DNA from: Candidatus Limnocylindrales bacterium
GTDB lineage: Bacteria > Moduliflexota > Moduliflexia > Moduliflexales > JAUQPW01
Reading direction: 5' to 3'
Length of the DNA: 64,000 nucleotides
Assembly (NCBI GenBank): GCA_035559535.1
Contig: DATMBG010000039.1
Location: 12,816 to 76,815 of the forward strand
Positions 35,901-45,000 of this stretch are shown here, piece by piece. The position numbers and the translations under genes were made by a program. Below the pieces are notes generated by a model, which was given only the letters and a program-made list of their open reading frames with translations, was not told the origin of the DNA and did no database searches. Positions within the stretch are counted from its first letter, which is position 1. Each line of letters opens with the position of its first letter.

Positions 35901-36547
35901 CGAAGATCATCCCCAATCTTTCCTACAACTACAATCCCTGTGTTCAATCCGATCCGCATTTGCAGTCCAAATCCACGCTGTACTTGAAGTTCTTGGGAAA
36001 AGTCCTGGATAGACCGTTGGATGCTCAGTGCCGCATGTACTGCTCGACGTGGACTATCCTCATGGGCAATAGGGGCACCGAATAACGCCATGACGCCGTC
36101 TCCAGTGTATTGGTTAATCGTTCCTTCGAAGCGATGAACTTCGGCTGTGATGAACTCAAAGCAATGATCTATAATCTCATGAACAACCTCAGGATCCAAC
36201 TTCTCGGCAAGGGCCGTAAAACCGGCTATGTCTGCAAAGAGGACTGTAACCTGGCGGCGCTCCCCTTCTAGAGCCGAACGCGCCGTAAGGATTTTATTGG
36301 CCAGATGTTGGGGAGTGTAATTCTTGATTTTTACTTCCCGAAGGTGAGAAATGGGGTCCTTCTCGGTAGAAACCTTCTCTTTCCGTGGCTCCGGACTTTC
36401 CAGTGGAGTTCCACATTGTCCACAAAACTTAAACGCAGGTGGATTCTCAGCGCCACATTGCGGACAAAAAAATCCCAACCTGGCTCCACACCCCCCACAG
36501 AATTTCATGGTAGGAGGGTTATCAAATTGACACTGTAAACATTTCAT
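32984..36547 (-). CDS. Zinc-ribbon / class III nucleotide cyclase / AAA ATPase / TPR regulator (first copy)
   Basis: 1187 residues. Two zinc ribbons (CLQCQFDNPPTMKFCGGC and CPQCGAENPPAFKFCGQC, residues 3-48) are followed by a class III cyclase domain (about 95-280). It has both metal aspartates (LFADIAGFT, YTGDGVMALFG) and the Asn/Arg pair in TTNLAARL, so it looks catalytically complete. Next is an AAA_16-type NTPase (GEAGIGKSRLIFELR, VLVFEDLHWID; about 300-560), then about 450 residues of TPR-like helices. The large multi-domain design suggests sensing of a protein or small ligand with cAMP-like output. A paralogue lies at 42094-45492. The start is ATG 36547 next to an AT-rich divergent region. 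Confidence 0.9.
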   Translation of the reverse strand: MKCLQCQFDNPPTMKFCGGCGARLGFFCPQCGAENPPAFKFCGQCGTPLESPEPRKEKVSTEKDPISHLREVKIKNYTPQHLANKILTARSALEGERRQVTVLFADIAGFTALAEKLDPEVVHEIIDHCFEFITAEVHRFEGTINQYTGDGVMALFGAPIAHEDSPRRAVHAALSIQRSIQDFSQELQVQRGFGLQMRIGLNTGIVVVGKIGDDLRMDYTAVGDTTNLAARLQQMARPGGVFISEVTYKLVSSFFETLDLGEVQVKGHTTPVRVFEVIRARRRRTHFAVVAEHGVTPLTGRDLELATLEDRFQQVKGGQGQVVFIAGEAGIGKSRLIFELRQKLVKQGEQVTWLEGRCISFGQSIPFLPLMDQLRENFGIEEGDGEPEVIAKVEQGMRRLKELETHIPYIRYLLSVDPGDSAIRSMDPLTRRKKIFDALRALILRGTSFRPIVLVFEDLHWIDTSTEEYLSFLMDSVAGIPLMLILTYRVGYTPPFGSRSFHTTLTLHNLSEAEVLAIAGHVLGTQQFPEEVRAALMEKTEGVPLFVEEVTKTLLDLGILKRENGSYRMVKGITEVSVPDTIQGIIMARLDRLGEDGKRIVQHASVIGRQFLVRLLERISGLTSQLEGLLSELKALEIIYEQGFLTEPAYVFKHAVIQDVAYNSLLVKRRKELHRAVGYAIEELYQDRLEEHYEELVHHFSQGEVWEKVFHYAIKSGGKAKVIFANREAIHFYTLALEVANRLTLPPSNDRLINLYENRGQVYILLTNYESAVADFEAMLEQTRHLGDRHREGEALCHLAQAHWLRFSEADLGLVQQYAREAQEIAQETGDDLILARGLTSLALVDQARGRLYEGDKKFERSLAIARNKGYKGIMPGNLVWMGAHAQWRGEFRRAIELCQEGERIAQEVHDGFQELAALSFQCLAHAGLAEWDLALECLNEGMKKAKERNNKFIIARLTNSLGWFYSELGDVARAVEYDQMGYELGRTAKVSNAEISSLINLGMDYIRLEQLDRARTLMEETLDRVEREAFGSHRWRWKIRLLVGLGQLWKMKQEPEKALKLLNQGLKLAIDTGSRKYVTEAKGLQGEILLANGQIKESFRELQEALTLAQEMASPTLIWRIARLLGRAYIQRHDTNSASATYQLALNTITTLADQISNRELREVFLTSSEVASIREDFIQLGKQGA

Positions 36548-36789
36548 GATCCCTCTTAAACACTTATCGGATATTCTCTATCCCTTTATTCTATCCCATA
36601 TGAAAAGTCAAGTTAATTTTCTCCTTTTGAAATGTTCCCCCCAGGAGTCCCTATTCCCCTTGACAACTCTCCTCTGGATAGTGTAAGTTCGTGGTATAAG
36701 ATTTTCTATACAAATTTTAGGCCCACTTTTTTTATATCTTATCTTGGCATAGGCATTCTAATTTTAGTTTTATCATTTGGAGGTAAACT

Positions 36790-37326
36790 GTGCAGGCAGA
36801 GGGATGGAATGAAATTTTTAAGAAGCTTCTTGAAAATAGAATTGTCTCCGACAAGATAGCCACACTTCAGAGTAAAAAGGAGACCGATGAACCAGAATTT
36901 GCGATCATCGATCTGTCCGAATCAGATTTTCCAGATTTGTATAAATTCATCCAGGACAAAAGAGATTTGGTTCTTTCCATTTCCTACACTAAGACGGAGG
37001 TGAAAAATCCCCGGATTCTTTACAGGCTGGTGGAGAGAAAAAAAGGAAAACCATCACAACCCTATTACTTTCCGGCGTTTGATTATTCTAAAGAACCTCC
37101 TGCCGGGCTTTTAAATGTTTTGACCAGTTCGCAGGATAGATTACTGGATCAGATAGAAAAGCAAATCATAGAATTTATGGGGTTAGCTCTTACCGAACTT
37201 CACCTGCCTCCCACTAACAGTTATATCCGAAGATTCGAGCATCAACTGGCTTCAAAATTTGGCTTGCAGAGTTCTTCAGAAGGGGAGGGTCGGAATCGAC
37301 ATGTGGTTATTCGTAAGAATCCCTGA
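36790..37326 (+). CDS. R3H-domain protein
   Basis: 178 residues from GTG 36790, which has GGAGG 6 bases upstream. The N-terminal about 100 residues (FAIIDLSESDFPDLYKFIQ and so on) are unrecognised. The C-terminal part fits the R3H single-strand nucleic-acid-binding domain: LPPTNSYIRRFEHQLASKFG contains RxxxH, and LQSSSEGEGRNRHVVI matches the usual S-x-G-x-G-x-x-R-x-V end. There is no KH domain as in Jag/KhpB, so it is a different architecture. It is divergent from the cyclase gene and ends at a strong bidirectional terminator. Confidence 0.7.
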   Translation: MQAEGWNEIFKKLLENRIVSDKIATLQSKKETDEPEFAIIDLSESDFPDLYKFIQDKRDLVLSISYTKTEVKNPRILYRLVERKKGKPSQPYYFPAFDYSKEPPAGLLNVLTSSQDRLLDQIEKQIIEFMGLALTELHLPPTNSYIRRFEHQLASKFGLQSSSEGEGRNRHVVIRKNP

Positions 37327-37328
37327 AT

Positions 37329-37365
37329 AAAGACCCGGAGACCTTTCTCGGATCTCCGGGTCTTT
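37329..37365. terminator. Bidirectional terminator between R3H gene and htrA
   Basis: AAAGACCCGGAGA (37329-37341) and its exact reverse complement (37353-37365) form a 13-bp stem with an 11-base loop, with A-run and T-run sides. It sits between two convergent genes and can serve both. Confidence 0.85.
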
Positions 37366-37394
37366 ATACCCTTCTCTCTTCCTGGTTCCGGCTT

Positions 37395-38609
37395 TTATCT
37401 CTCTTCAATATTTTCAGGACTTTCCTCTAAAGTTACCTTAACGGTTAGTTTTTCATTACCCCGCATAACAACTACAGGAATCGTTTCCCCTACCTTATGC
37501 TGCCGGATCGTACGAATTAAATCTTCTACACCGGATATTTTCTGTCCGGCCACCTCCAGGATAATATCCCCCCCGATAGGAAGCCTCATGTTACCTACTA
37601 TAACCACCCGACTGGCTCCTTTAAGTCCTGCTTTATCGGCCGGGCTGTCTCGGGATACCCGACTGATCATAATCCCTTCTTGAACCGGGAGCTCCAGGGC
37701 TTCAGCCAGTTCAGGGGTTAAGGCGAATCCAGCCACAATGCCCATCCAGGGTCGCACCACCCGCTGATTCATAATTAGTTGGGCTGCGACTTCCTTGGCC
37801 GTATTAATGGGAATAGCAAATCCTATTCCCATGGCTCCTCCACTGGTAGAAAAAATAGCCGTATTAATTCCAATTACTTCCCCTCTGGCGTTAATCAAAG
37901 GACCTCCACTGTTTCCTGGATTGATGGAGGCATCGGTCTGGATCATTCGATGTATTTCGGAATCTTGGGAGAGGCGGAGTTGTCGGTTTAAAGCACTGAT
38001 AATCCCGGAAGTTACCGTATGTTCCAATCCAAAGGGATTACCGATGGCAATAACCCGCTCTCCTACCCGAAGTTTGTCGGAATCTCCGATTACTGCAACT
38101 CTGGGCACCTCAGATTCCGGTATCTTGATTACGGCTATGTCCGTGCTGGGATCCCTTCCAACTAACGTGGCCTTAAATTTCTTTCCTCCGATCAGTGTAA
38201 CTTCCAAAAGCTTAGCATCGGCTACAACATGATTATTCGTGAGAATATATCCCCTTCGGTCTATGATAAATCCGGAACCCTGCCCCCGTTGGGGGATTAT
38301 TTCCTGCCAGAAGAAATTGACTTCAAGGGTGGTAGCTATAATGTTCACAACCGAAGGGGATACCAACTCGTACACCCGGGTAATAATTTCGGTGGCCGGA
38401 TCCTCGATCTTTTCCAGAGGTACTCCGGATTCTTGGGTATTCTGCCGGGTCCCCTCCTGGGGAGTTTTTTTCATAAAATCTAAGTCCGATAAAGGCGGAG
38501 CTTTCGAACTTTTCCTTTCTTGAATGCGTTTCCATTCTCCGGATTGTAAGAACCAGACAAGTAAAAGGATCATTATGAGGCTAAGAAGGACTTTCCAACT
38601 TTTCATCAT
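37395..38609 (-). CDS. htrA: HtrA/Deg-family serine protease with one PDZ domain
   Basis: 404 residues. An N-terminal anchor (VLLSLIMILLLVWFLQSG) places the rest outside the inner membrane. The chymotrypsin-like domain shows the catalytic triad: His in ILTNNHVVADA, Asp in DPSTDIAVIKI and Ser in INPGNSGGPL. A single C-terminal PDZ domain follows (AGLKGASRVVIVGN to VVVMRGNEKLTV), as in DegS-like or generic Deg proteases. The protease removes damaged envelope proteins. The upstream 490-base gap must hold its promoter; the gene ends at the bidirectional terminator. Confidence 0.94.
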   Translation of the reverse strand: MMKSWKVLLSLIMILLLVWFLQSGEWKRIQERKSSKAPPLSDLDFMKKTPQEGTRQNTQESGVPLEKIEDPATEIITRVYELVSPSVVNIIATTLEVNFFWQEIIPQRGQGSGFIIDRRGYILTNNHVVADAKLLEVTLIGGKKFKATLVGRDPSTDIAVIKIPESEVPRVAVIGDSDKLRVGERVIAIGNPFGLEHTVTSGIISALNRQLRLSQDSEIHRMIQTDASINPGNSGGPLINARGEVIGINTAIFSTSGGAMGIGFAIPINTAKEVAAQLIMNQRVVRPWMGIVAGFALTPELAEALELPVQEGIMISRVSRDSPADKAGLKGASRVVIVGNMRLPIGGDIILEVAGQKISGVEDLIRTIRQHKVGETIPVVVMRGNEKLTVKVTLEESPENIEER

Positions 38610-39101
38610 ATTTTTTCCAACTAAACTTAAAGCGGCAATGAAATAATAAAGAATCTATGCTTACAGCAGGGTTTTTCAGCTCCATGGGGAGCATCTGTGG
38701 ATAGCCGGGTAATTATAAACAGGTGATTCCTACAGGATTTTAACCCTTCATTTAATATTCCTACGACCCTCCCTGCCATTCCAATAGGTAAATGGTATTA
38801 TTTACCCCCTATGGAACCTGAAAGTAGAATAACCAGGTAATCTAACATTATCAAGTTAAAAAATATTATAATTTTTTGCAGTTTAGGGTAAATGATCCTA
38901 TTTTCCTTTATGAATGGGAAGGGATAAAATAAAATAGCTTAAAAGATTTTTTCCCCCTTGCCAAAAAAACCCACCTTACTTATATTAATAGTTCGCGCTT
39001 CTCTTTATCGTTGCTTTTATGAAAGCAGAAGGAAGATCGAAAAGGTTATAAATCCTTAGGAAAGGAGGAAATAGGATACCTACGTCCTTAAAAAAATAAT
39101 T
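38610..39101. promoter_or_regulatory. 492-base divergent region between htrA and the sigma gene
   Basis: This is an AT-rich region without plausible ORFs. A good rightward promoter is visible: TTGCCA (38958-38963), 17-base spacer, TATATT (38981-38986), giving the sigma-factor mRNA a leader of about 110 bases. Two small hairpins are present: GCTCC-ATGG-GGAGC near 38680 and GGTAAAT/ATTTACC at 38787-38806. A GGAGG at about 39063 lies 34 bases before the sigma ATG without a start codon at normal distance. Confidence 0.45.
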
Positions 39102-39971
39102 ATGAAACCTTCAAATATGCATAATTTTGCGGCAGGGATTTCCACGGATAAAAGCTTGAAGCTTTATCTCCAGGAAATCGGGAAAATCCCCACCACAACC
39201 CGGGAGGAGGAGCGAGAACTGGCCGAGAGGATTCAAAAGGGGGATCAGAAAGCTCTGAATCGATTAATAGAGGGGAATTTAAAATTTGTGGTAAAAGTAG
39301 CTCAGGGTTATCAGGGGTGTGGTTTGTCCCTGACCGATTTAATCAATGAAGGAAATTTAGGGTTAATTGAGGCCGCTAAACGATTTGACCCTTCGAAAAA
39401 TGTTAAGTTTATCTCTTACGCAGTATGGTGGATTCGGCAGTCTATTTTGCGGGCTTTATCCGAACAAGGCCGTACAATTCGATTACCCTTAAAGCAAGGG
39501 GGACTTTTGGTGAAAGTCGGTAAGGTTTATAGCGAGCTTTCTCAGGAAAAGGGTGGGCAAGAGCCAACTCCGAAGGAAATTGCGGATAAGATGGACATCT
39601 CAGAAGATGAAGTTCGGGCCATCCTGGAATTTTCAAAGAAGCCTTTATCTCTAGATGCCCCGACCCTCGAGGATGAGAATATCACCCTCATGAATTTTGT
39701 AACCAATAAGAATAATCTGGCTCCCGATGAAGTTGTTATTAACCAAACCTTCATTGAAGAGCTTCGGGGACTCCTGGACGAATTAGATCCCAGAGAAGCA
39801 AAGATCCTCCGCTTACGTTATGGAATTGATGGCGAAGGGCCTCTAACCTTAGAGGAAATTGGGGAGCGGTTACATCTCAGTCGAGAGAGAGTTCGGCAAC
39901 TGGAAAAGCGGGCCAAATCTAGATTAAAAAAACGGGCCGACGCTAAAAGTTTAGAGGATTATCTGAACTAA
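39102..39971 (+). CDS. RpoD-type sigma factor, short form without region 1.1
   Basis: 289 residues. Region 1.2 (LKLYLQEIGKIPTTTREEE) is followed by region 2 with the core-binding and -10-melting part (DLINEGNLGLIEAAKRFDPS, FISYAVWWIRQSILRAL). Region 3 (PTPKEIADKMDISEDEV) and region 4 (LTLEEIGERLHLSRERVRQLEKRAKSRLKK) complete it. Region 1.1 and the non-conserved insert are absent. In Bacteroidota-like bacteria the main sigma factor has just this size, so this may be either the primary or a group 2 sigma factor. The exact start could be ATG 39102 or ATG 39117; no ribosome site sits at normal distance from either. ubiB-like follows 61 bases downstream. Confidence 0.9.
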   Translation: MKPSNMHNFAAGISTDKSLKLYLQEIGKIPTTTREEERELAERIQKGDQKALNRLIEGNLKFVVKVAQGYQGCGLSLTDLINEGNLGLIEAAKRFDPSKNVKFISYAVWWIRQSILRALSEQGRTIRLPLKQGGLLVKVGKVYSELSQEKGGQEPTPKEIADKMDISEDEVRAILEFSKKPLSLDAPTLEDENITLMNFVTNKNNLAPDEVVINQTFIEELRGLLDELDPREAKILRLRYGIDGEGPLTLEEIGERLHLSRERVRQLEKRAKSRLKKRADAKSLEDYLN

Positions 39972-40032
39972 GCAAATAAGGGTTATTCTTAAACAAGTTT
40001 AAAATTTCTATTACAGGGATGAGGATAGGAAC

Positions 40033-41685
40033 GTGAAAATTAGAGAGATCCGTCAAGCGTATCATCATCTTCATCGATATCAGGAGATCCTGGGAGTTCT
40101 GGTTAAGTATGGCCTGGCCGAATGGGTTAATCGGCTCCATTTAGATTTTGCGCAAGCTATTCTGGCCCGGCGAGTTAATCCGGACATCGCGAAATTACCC
40201 TTTGAAGTAAAGGTCCGTATGGCTCTTACAGAATTAGGGCCTACCTTTATTAAACTCGGGCAAATTCTCAGTGTTCGGCCTGACTTAGTTGGGGTGGCTC
40301 AATCCGATGAACTGACCCTGCTTCAGGATCAGGTACCTCCCGATCCCATGGAATCGGTTCGGCGGGTTGTAGAAAGCGAACTAAAACAACCGATCCAGGA
40401 TCTCTTCCAATATTTTGATGAGATTCCTTTGGCGTCCGCTTCCATCAGTCAGGTTCATAGAGCTCTTTTGAAGTCGGGTGAAGAAGTCGTCGTAAAGGTA
40501 CAACGAGAGAATATTCAAGAAAAAATCCAGGTAGATCTTGAAATTCTTTCAGATTTGGCAGATTTAGTCGAAAAATATATAGAAGAAAGTCGCCCCTATA
40601 GACCCCGGGCAACGGTCGATGAATTCCGACGGACCCTACTTCGAGAACTGGATTTTCAAAGAGAAGCTCGATACCTGGAGTTATTCGCCCAGGACTTTGC
40701 CGATGACCCAACCGTTCATATTCCCGCTGTTTTTCCAGAGTATACCACCAGCCGGGTACTGACGATGGAATTTCTTTCCGGAGTTAAACTTTCCGACAGG
40801 GAAGCCCTGGAAAAAATGGGAATAGATCTGTCCCAGCTCGCGCTCCGGGGTGTTGACATTTTTCTGCGAATGATCTTTACCAAAGGCCTTTATCATGCAG
40901 ACCCTCATCCTGGGAATATTTTAATTCTCGAAGGGGGAGTGATCGGTTTAATTGATTTCGGCATGATCGGTCGTCTGGACGATGAACTGCGAGAAGATGT
41001 GGAAGACCTTTTGATGGCCGTAGCCACCGGAAGTGGGAATCGGCTGGTCTCTGTTATTACCAAAATAGGTTCTCCTCCCCCTCACCTCAATAAAGCCGCT
41101 CTTCAAGCCGATGTCCTGGATTTTATCACCTACTATGGGAATTTACCCCTCAACAAGGTTAACCTGGGTCAGGCACTCCGTGAGATGACGGAAGTCATTC
41201 GCCGTCATCAAATCCTGCTTCCGGCCAGTCTGGCCATGCTCTTAAAAACCTTAATTGTCATGGAGGGAACGGGACGTTTATTAAATCCCCAATTTGATCT
41301 TCTGACGGTTATCCGACCTTACCAGCAGCGTATGCTCTCCCGATACCTCTCCCCCCGACGCCAGTTTCAAAAAATGCAACGCCTCTATTGGGACCTGGAG
41401 CGGGTAGTCCAGGCTGTTCCACCTGGCATGGTCGAGGTTATTCAAAAACTCCGAACCGGAGAATTTGACCTCAACTTAAACCATCGAGGCCTGGAACGGC
41501 TTGTAAACCGCCTGGTATTTGGAGTTATTACCGCAGCCCTCTTTTTGGGTTCCGCTCTTATGATGAGTTTCCAGGTTCCTCCCCTGATCTGGGGTATCTC
41601 CATACTCGGCTGGATCGCCTATATTCTCTCCCTCCTGTTCGGAATCCGACTGCTCTGGGCCATTCATGTCTCAGGACGACTGTAA
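40033..41685 (+). CDS. ubiB: UbiB/ABC1 (ADCK) family atypical kinase
   Basis: 550 residues. The family's KxGQ motif is present as FIKLGQILSVRPDL. The Ala-rich loop SASISQVHRA replaces the usual Gly-rich loop; VVVKVQRE carries the ATP lysine, and the catalytic and metal-binding loops are YHADPHPGNIL and LIDFGMIGRL. Two C-terminal transmembrane helices (FGVITAALFLGSALMMSF, WGISILGWIAYILSLLFGI) anchor it. UbiB proteins are ATPases that support ubiquinone or other prenyl-lipid handling; no quinone genes are next to it. GTG 40033 is the start. It probably shares the sigma-factor transcript. Confidence 0.92.
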   Translation: MKIREIRQAYHHLHRYQEILGVLVKYGLAEWVNRLHLDFAQAILARRVNPDIAKLPFEVKVRMALTELGPTFIKLGQILSVRPDLVGVAQSDELTLLQDQVPPDPMESVRRVVESELKQPIQDLFQYFDEIPLASASISQVHRALLKSGEEVVVKVQRENIQEKIQVDLEILSDLADLVEKYIEESRPYRPRATVDEFRRTLLRELDFQREARYLELFAQDFADDPTVHIPAVFPEYTTSRVLTMEFLSGVKLSDREALEKMGIDLSQLALRGVDIFLRMIFTKGLYHADPHPGNILILEGGVIGLIDFGMIGRLDDELREDVEDLLMAVATGSGNRLVSVITKIGSPPPHLNKAALQADVLDFITYYGNLPLNKVNLGQALREMTEVIRRHQILLPASLAMLLKTLIVMEGTGRLLNPQFDLLTVIRPYQQRMLSRYLSPRRQFQKMQRLYWDLERVVQAVPPGMVEVIQKLRTGEFDLNLNHRGLERLVNRLVFGVITAALFLGSALMMSFQVPPLIWGISILGWIAYILSLLFGIRLLWAIHVSGRL

Positions 41686-42093
41686 ACTCCGCCAGCCCCT
41701 GGGTGATCGTACTTTTGCCTTGTCTCTGTTGCCCCTGTGAATCATCCCCTATAGGGGATTTATATAACCCTACGCAGGCGGAAGGAGAGCAAAGGGTATA
41801 CCTGGGAAGTTACAACGGAAGAAAGGGATCAACAGGCAAATTCGGGTGGGGAATCAATACCCTTTGGCACCGCTCCAAAAATTCTTTTAAGGAAGGGTTT
41901 CCATTTGAGGGGAGGGGGCCTATCTTAAACCTAAATAGTCATGAGATGAGAAGTAATCCATGAGGGAACAGGGGTTATCCTTACAGCAACTCACCGGAAG
42001 ACTGGTCAGCCCTAGGAAAGCAATGGACCTTATTCGAAAAGAATAAGCTGAATTCAGGGGTAAGAAACATCCCCTGGTTTCGAGATTATCCCT
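41686..42093. other. 408-base gene-free region
   Basis: No ORF here has a ribosome site or protein-like composition. Small hairpins are visible: CTTATTC-GAAAA-GAATAAG at 42029-42047 and AGGGG...CCCCT at about 42056-42075, just before the cyclase start. An AGGGGATTTATATAACCCT near-palindrome lies at about 41753. Promoter boxes for the cyclase gene are not obvious. Confidence 0.4.
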
Positions 42094-45000
42094 ATGCACT
42101 GTGAAAGTTGTGGATTTGAAAATCCCCCCACGATGAATTTCTGTGGAGAGTGCGGCACAAAGCTGAGACTTTCGTGTCCCCAGTGCGGCGCTGAGAATCC
42201 CCCAGGGTTCAAATTCTGTGGCCAGTGTGGGGCAGGTCTGGCAATAGGGGCAACCCGCCAGGTCGCCCCTACAACCGATACAGGTCAGGTCCCTCTGCAC
42301 CCAGAACCCCAGATCCAGCGTTACACCCCGAAACACCTGGCTGAGAAGATCCTCCAGTCCAGGTCTGCCCTGGAAGGAGAACGTAAGCAGATCACCATCC
42401 TCTTCGCCGACATCAAAGGCTCCATGGAACTGCTGGCGGGACTCGATCCCGAAGAGGCTCGAAGGCTTCTGGACCCGGTCCTACACGCCATGATGGAGGC
42501 AGTTCACCGGTACGAGGGAACGGTGAACCAGGTTCTGGGGGATGGGATCATGGCCCTGTTTGGGGCTCCCCTCGCCCATGAGGATCATGCAGTCCGGGCC
42601 TGCTATGCAGCTCTGACTATGCAAGAAGCCATCCGCCGCTATACCGAAGAAGTCCGTTACCAGCACGGGATCGAGGTGCAGATCCGGGTGGGTCTCAACA
42701 GCGGTGAAGTGGTGGTGCGGACCATCGGCAACGACCTCCACATGGACTACTCGGCCATCGGTCAAACGACCCATCTGGCAGCCCGCATGGAGCAACTGGC
42801 CACTCCTGGAACGATCCGGCTGACGATGAATACCCTTCGGCTGGCCGAGGATTTTATTCAAGTCAAATCCCTGGGTCTGGTTCTTGTCAAGGGACTCCAG
42901 GACCCTGTAGAGGTGTTCGAGCTGGTGGGTGCAGGTCCTGTCCGAAGACGTCTGCAAGCGTCTTTAGCTCGGGGTTTCACCCGCTTCGTGGGACGACAGC
43001 AGGAGCTGGAGACCCTCCGACAGGCTCTGGAGCAGGCAGGTAGAGGTCAAGGTCAGGTGGTGGCTTTGGTGGGAGAACCCGGTATCGGCAAGTCCCGCCT
43101 GTTCTATGAGTTTACCCGTTCCCATCGAACCAAAGGCTGGCTGTGGTTGGAAAGCAGCTCGGTCTCCTATGGGAAAGCCACGGCTTACCTGCCGGTGATT
43201 GACCTCCTGAAGGCTTATTTTCAGATTGAGGACCGGGACGATGTCCGAAGGATCCGAGAGAAAGTTATGGGTAAGATCCTGGCCCTGGATGAAGCGTTGA
43301 GACCGACCTTACCAGCCTTGCTGTCGCTGCTGGGAGTGCCGATGGAGGATACCTCCTGGAAGCAACTGGATCCTCCCCAACGTCGTCAGCGGACCTTAGA
43401 GGCTATCAAACGCCTTCTTTTGAGGGAAAGCCAGATACAGCCTCTGTTGCTGGTCTTTGAGGATCTGCACTGGATCGATACCGAGACCCAAGCCTTCCTG
43501 GATAGCTTGATAGAGGGCCTGCCGACGGCTCGGATTTTGTTGTTGGTCAACTATCGTCCCGAGTATCAGCATGGTTGGGGGAGCAAGACCTATTGTACCC
43601 AACTCCGCCTGGATCCCTTACCTTCTGAGAGCGTCGAAGAACTTCTCCAGGCTCTACTGGGAAACGATGCCAGTCTGCAACCCCTCCGACCATCCTTGAT
43701 GGAGCGGACCGAGGGGAACCCCTTCTTCCTGGAGGAGAGTATTCGAACGTTGGTAGAGACCCAGGCTTTGGTGGGGGAGAGAGGGGCCTATCGGCTGGTG
43801 AAGGCGCTTCCAACCCTTCAGATGCCGGGGACCGTCCAGGCGATGCTGGCCGCCCGGATTGATCGGTTACCCCCTGAGGAGAAGCATCTCCTCCAGTGTG
43901 CGGCTGTGATTGGCAAGGATGTAGAATTCTGGCTTCTTCAAGCCATTGCGGAGCTACCGGAGGAAGCGCTGCGTCGGGGTCTCCTGCACCTCCAAACCGC
44001 CGAGTTCCTCTACGAGACCAGTCTCTTCCCGGATCTGGAATACACGTTCAAGCATGCCTTGACCCACGAAGTGGCCTATGGAAGTTTGCTGCAAGAACGA
44101 CGGCGGATACTTCATAACCAGATCTTGAGGGCCCTGGAAACGCGGTCATCCGATCGGCTGGATGAGAACGTGGAACGACTGGCGTATCATGCACAACGGG
44201 GCGAGGTTTGGGATAAAGCCTTGATCTACTTCCGTCAGGCGGGGTCCAAAGCGGCTGCCCGCTCAGCCAACCGGGAGGCAGTATCCTGCTTCGAGCAGGC
44301 ATTGGTTGCTCTCCAGCATCTGCCAGAGAGTCGTGACATGCTCGAACAAGCCATCGACCTCCGGTTCGACCTTCGGAACGCGCTTTTTCCACTTGGAAAA
44401 TATGAACAGATTCTCAACTTCCTTCGCGAGGCGGAAACTCTTGCTAAAACTTTGGATGATCAGAGAAGGTTGGGTTGGGTCTCTAGCTACATGACCCACT
44501 ATTTTTGGTGGAGGGGTAAGCTGGATCAAGCTGCCGAATCCGGCCAACGCGCCCTCGCAATTGCTACAACCTTTCAGGATTTTGGACTCCAGGTTGCAAC
44601 GAACCTCTTCCTGGGGCAAGTCTACTATAACTTAGGTAACTATCCCCAGGCGATGGAATTTCTCAGGAAGAATGTGGAGTCCCTCCAAGGAGATCTGATC
44701 TATGAGCGCTTTAACGTGGCTACCCTGCCTTTTGTTGTCTCCCGTCACTGGCTAATCCGCTGCCTTGCTGAGGTTGGAGAGTTCACCGAAGGAAGGATTC
44801 GGGCCGAAGAAGCCTTTCAGGTTGCTGAAGCAGCCAATGATTCATTGGGTCTTTTCGCCGCATATTACGGGACCGGTTTTCTTTACCTCCACAAAGGAGA
44901 GTTTCAAAAGGCTATTTCTCTATTTGAACGGGGCCTTGCGTTCAGCCAGACCTGGAATATCTCGTTCTTCTTACATTACATCAATTCGGCCCTGGGCTAT

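Noticed and set aside
41703-41963. 86-codon ORF before the second cyclase
   Set aside because: Composition is not protein-like and there is no ribosome site.
42241-42290. Frameshift or assembly error at the cyclase palindrome
   Set aside because: The reading frame continues cleanly through it and the linker replaces an equivalent one in the paralogue, so insertion in a tolerant linker is the simpler explanation.
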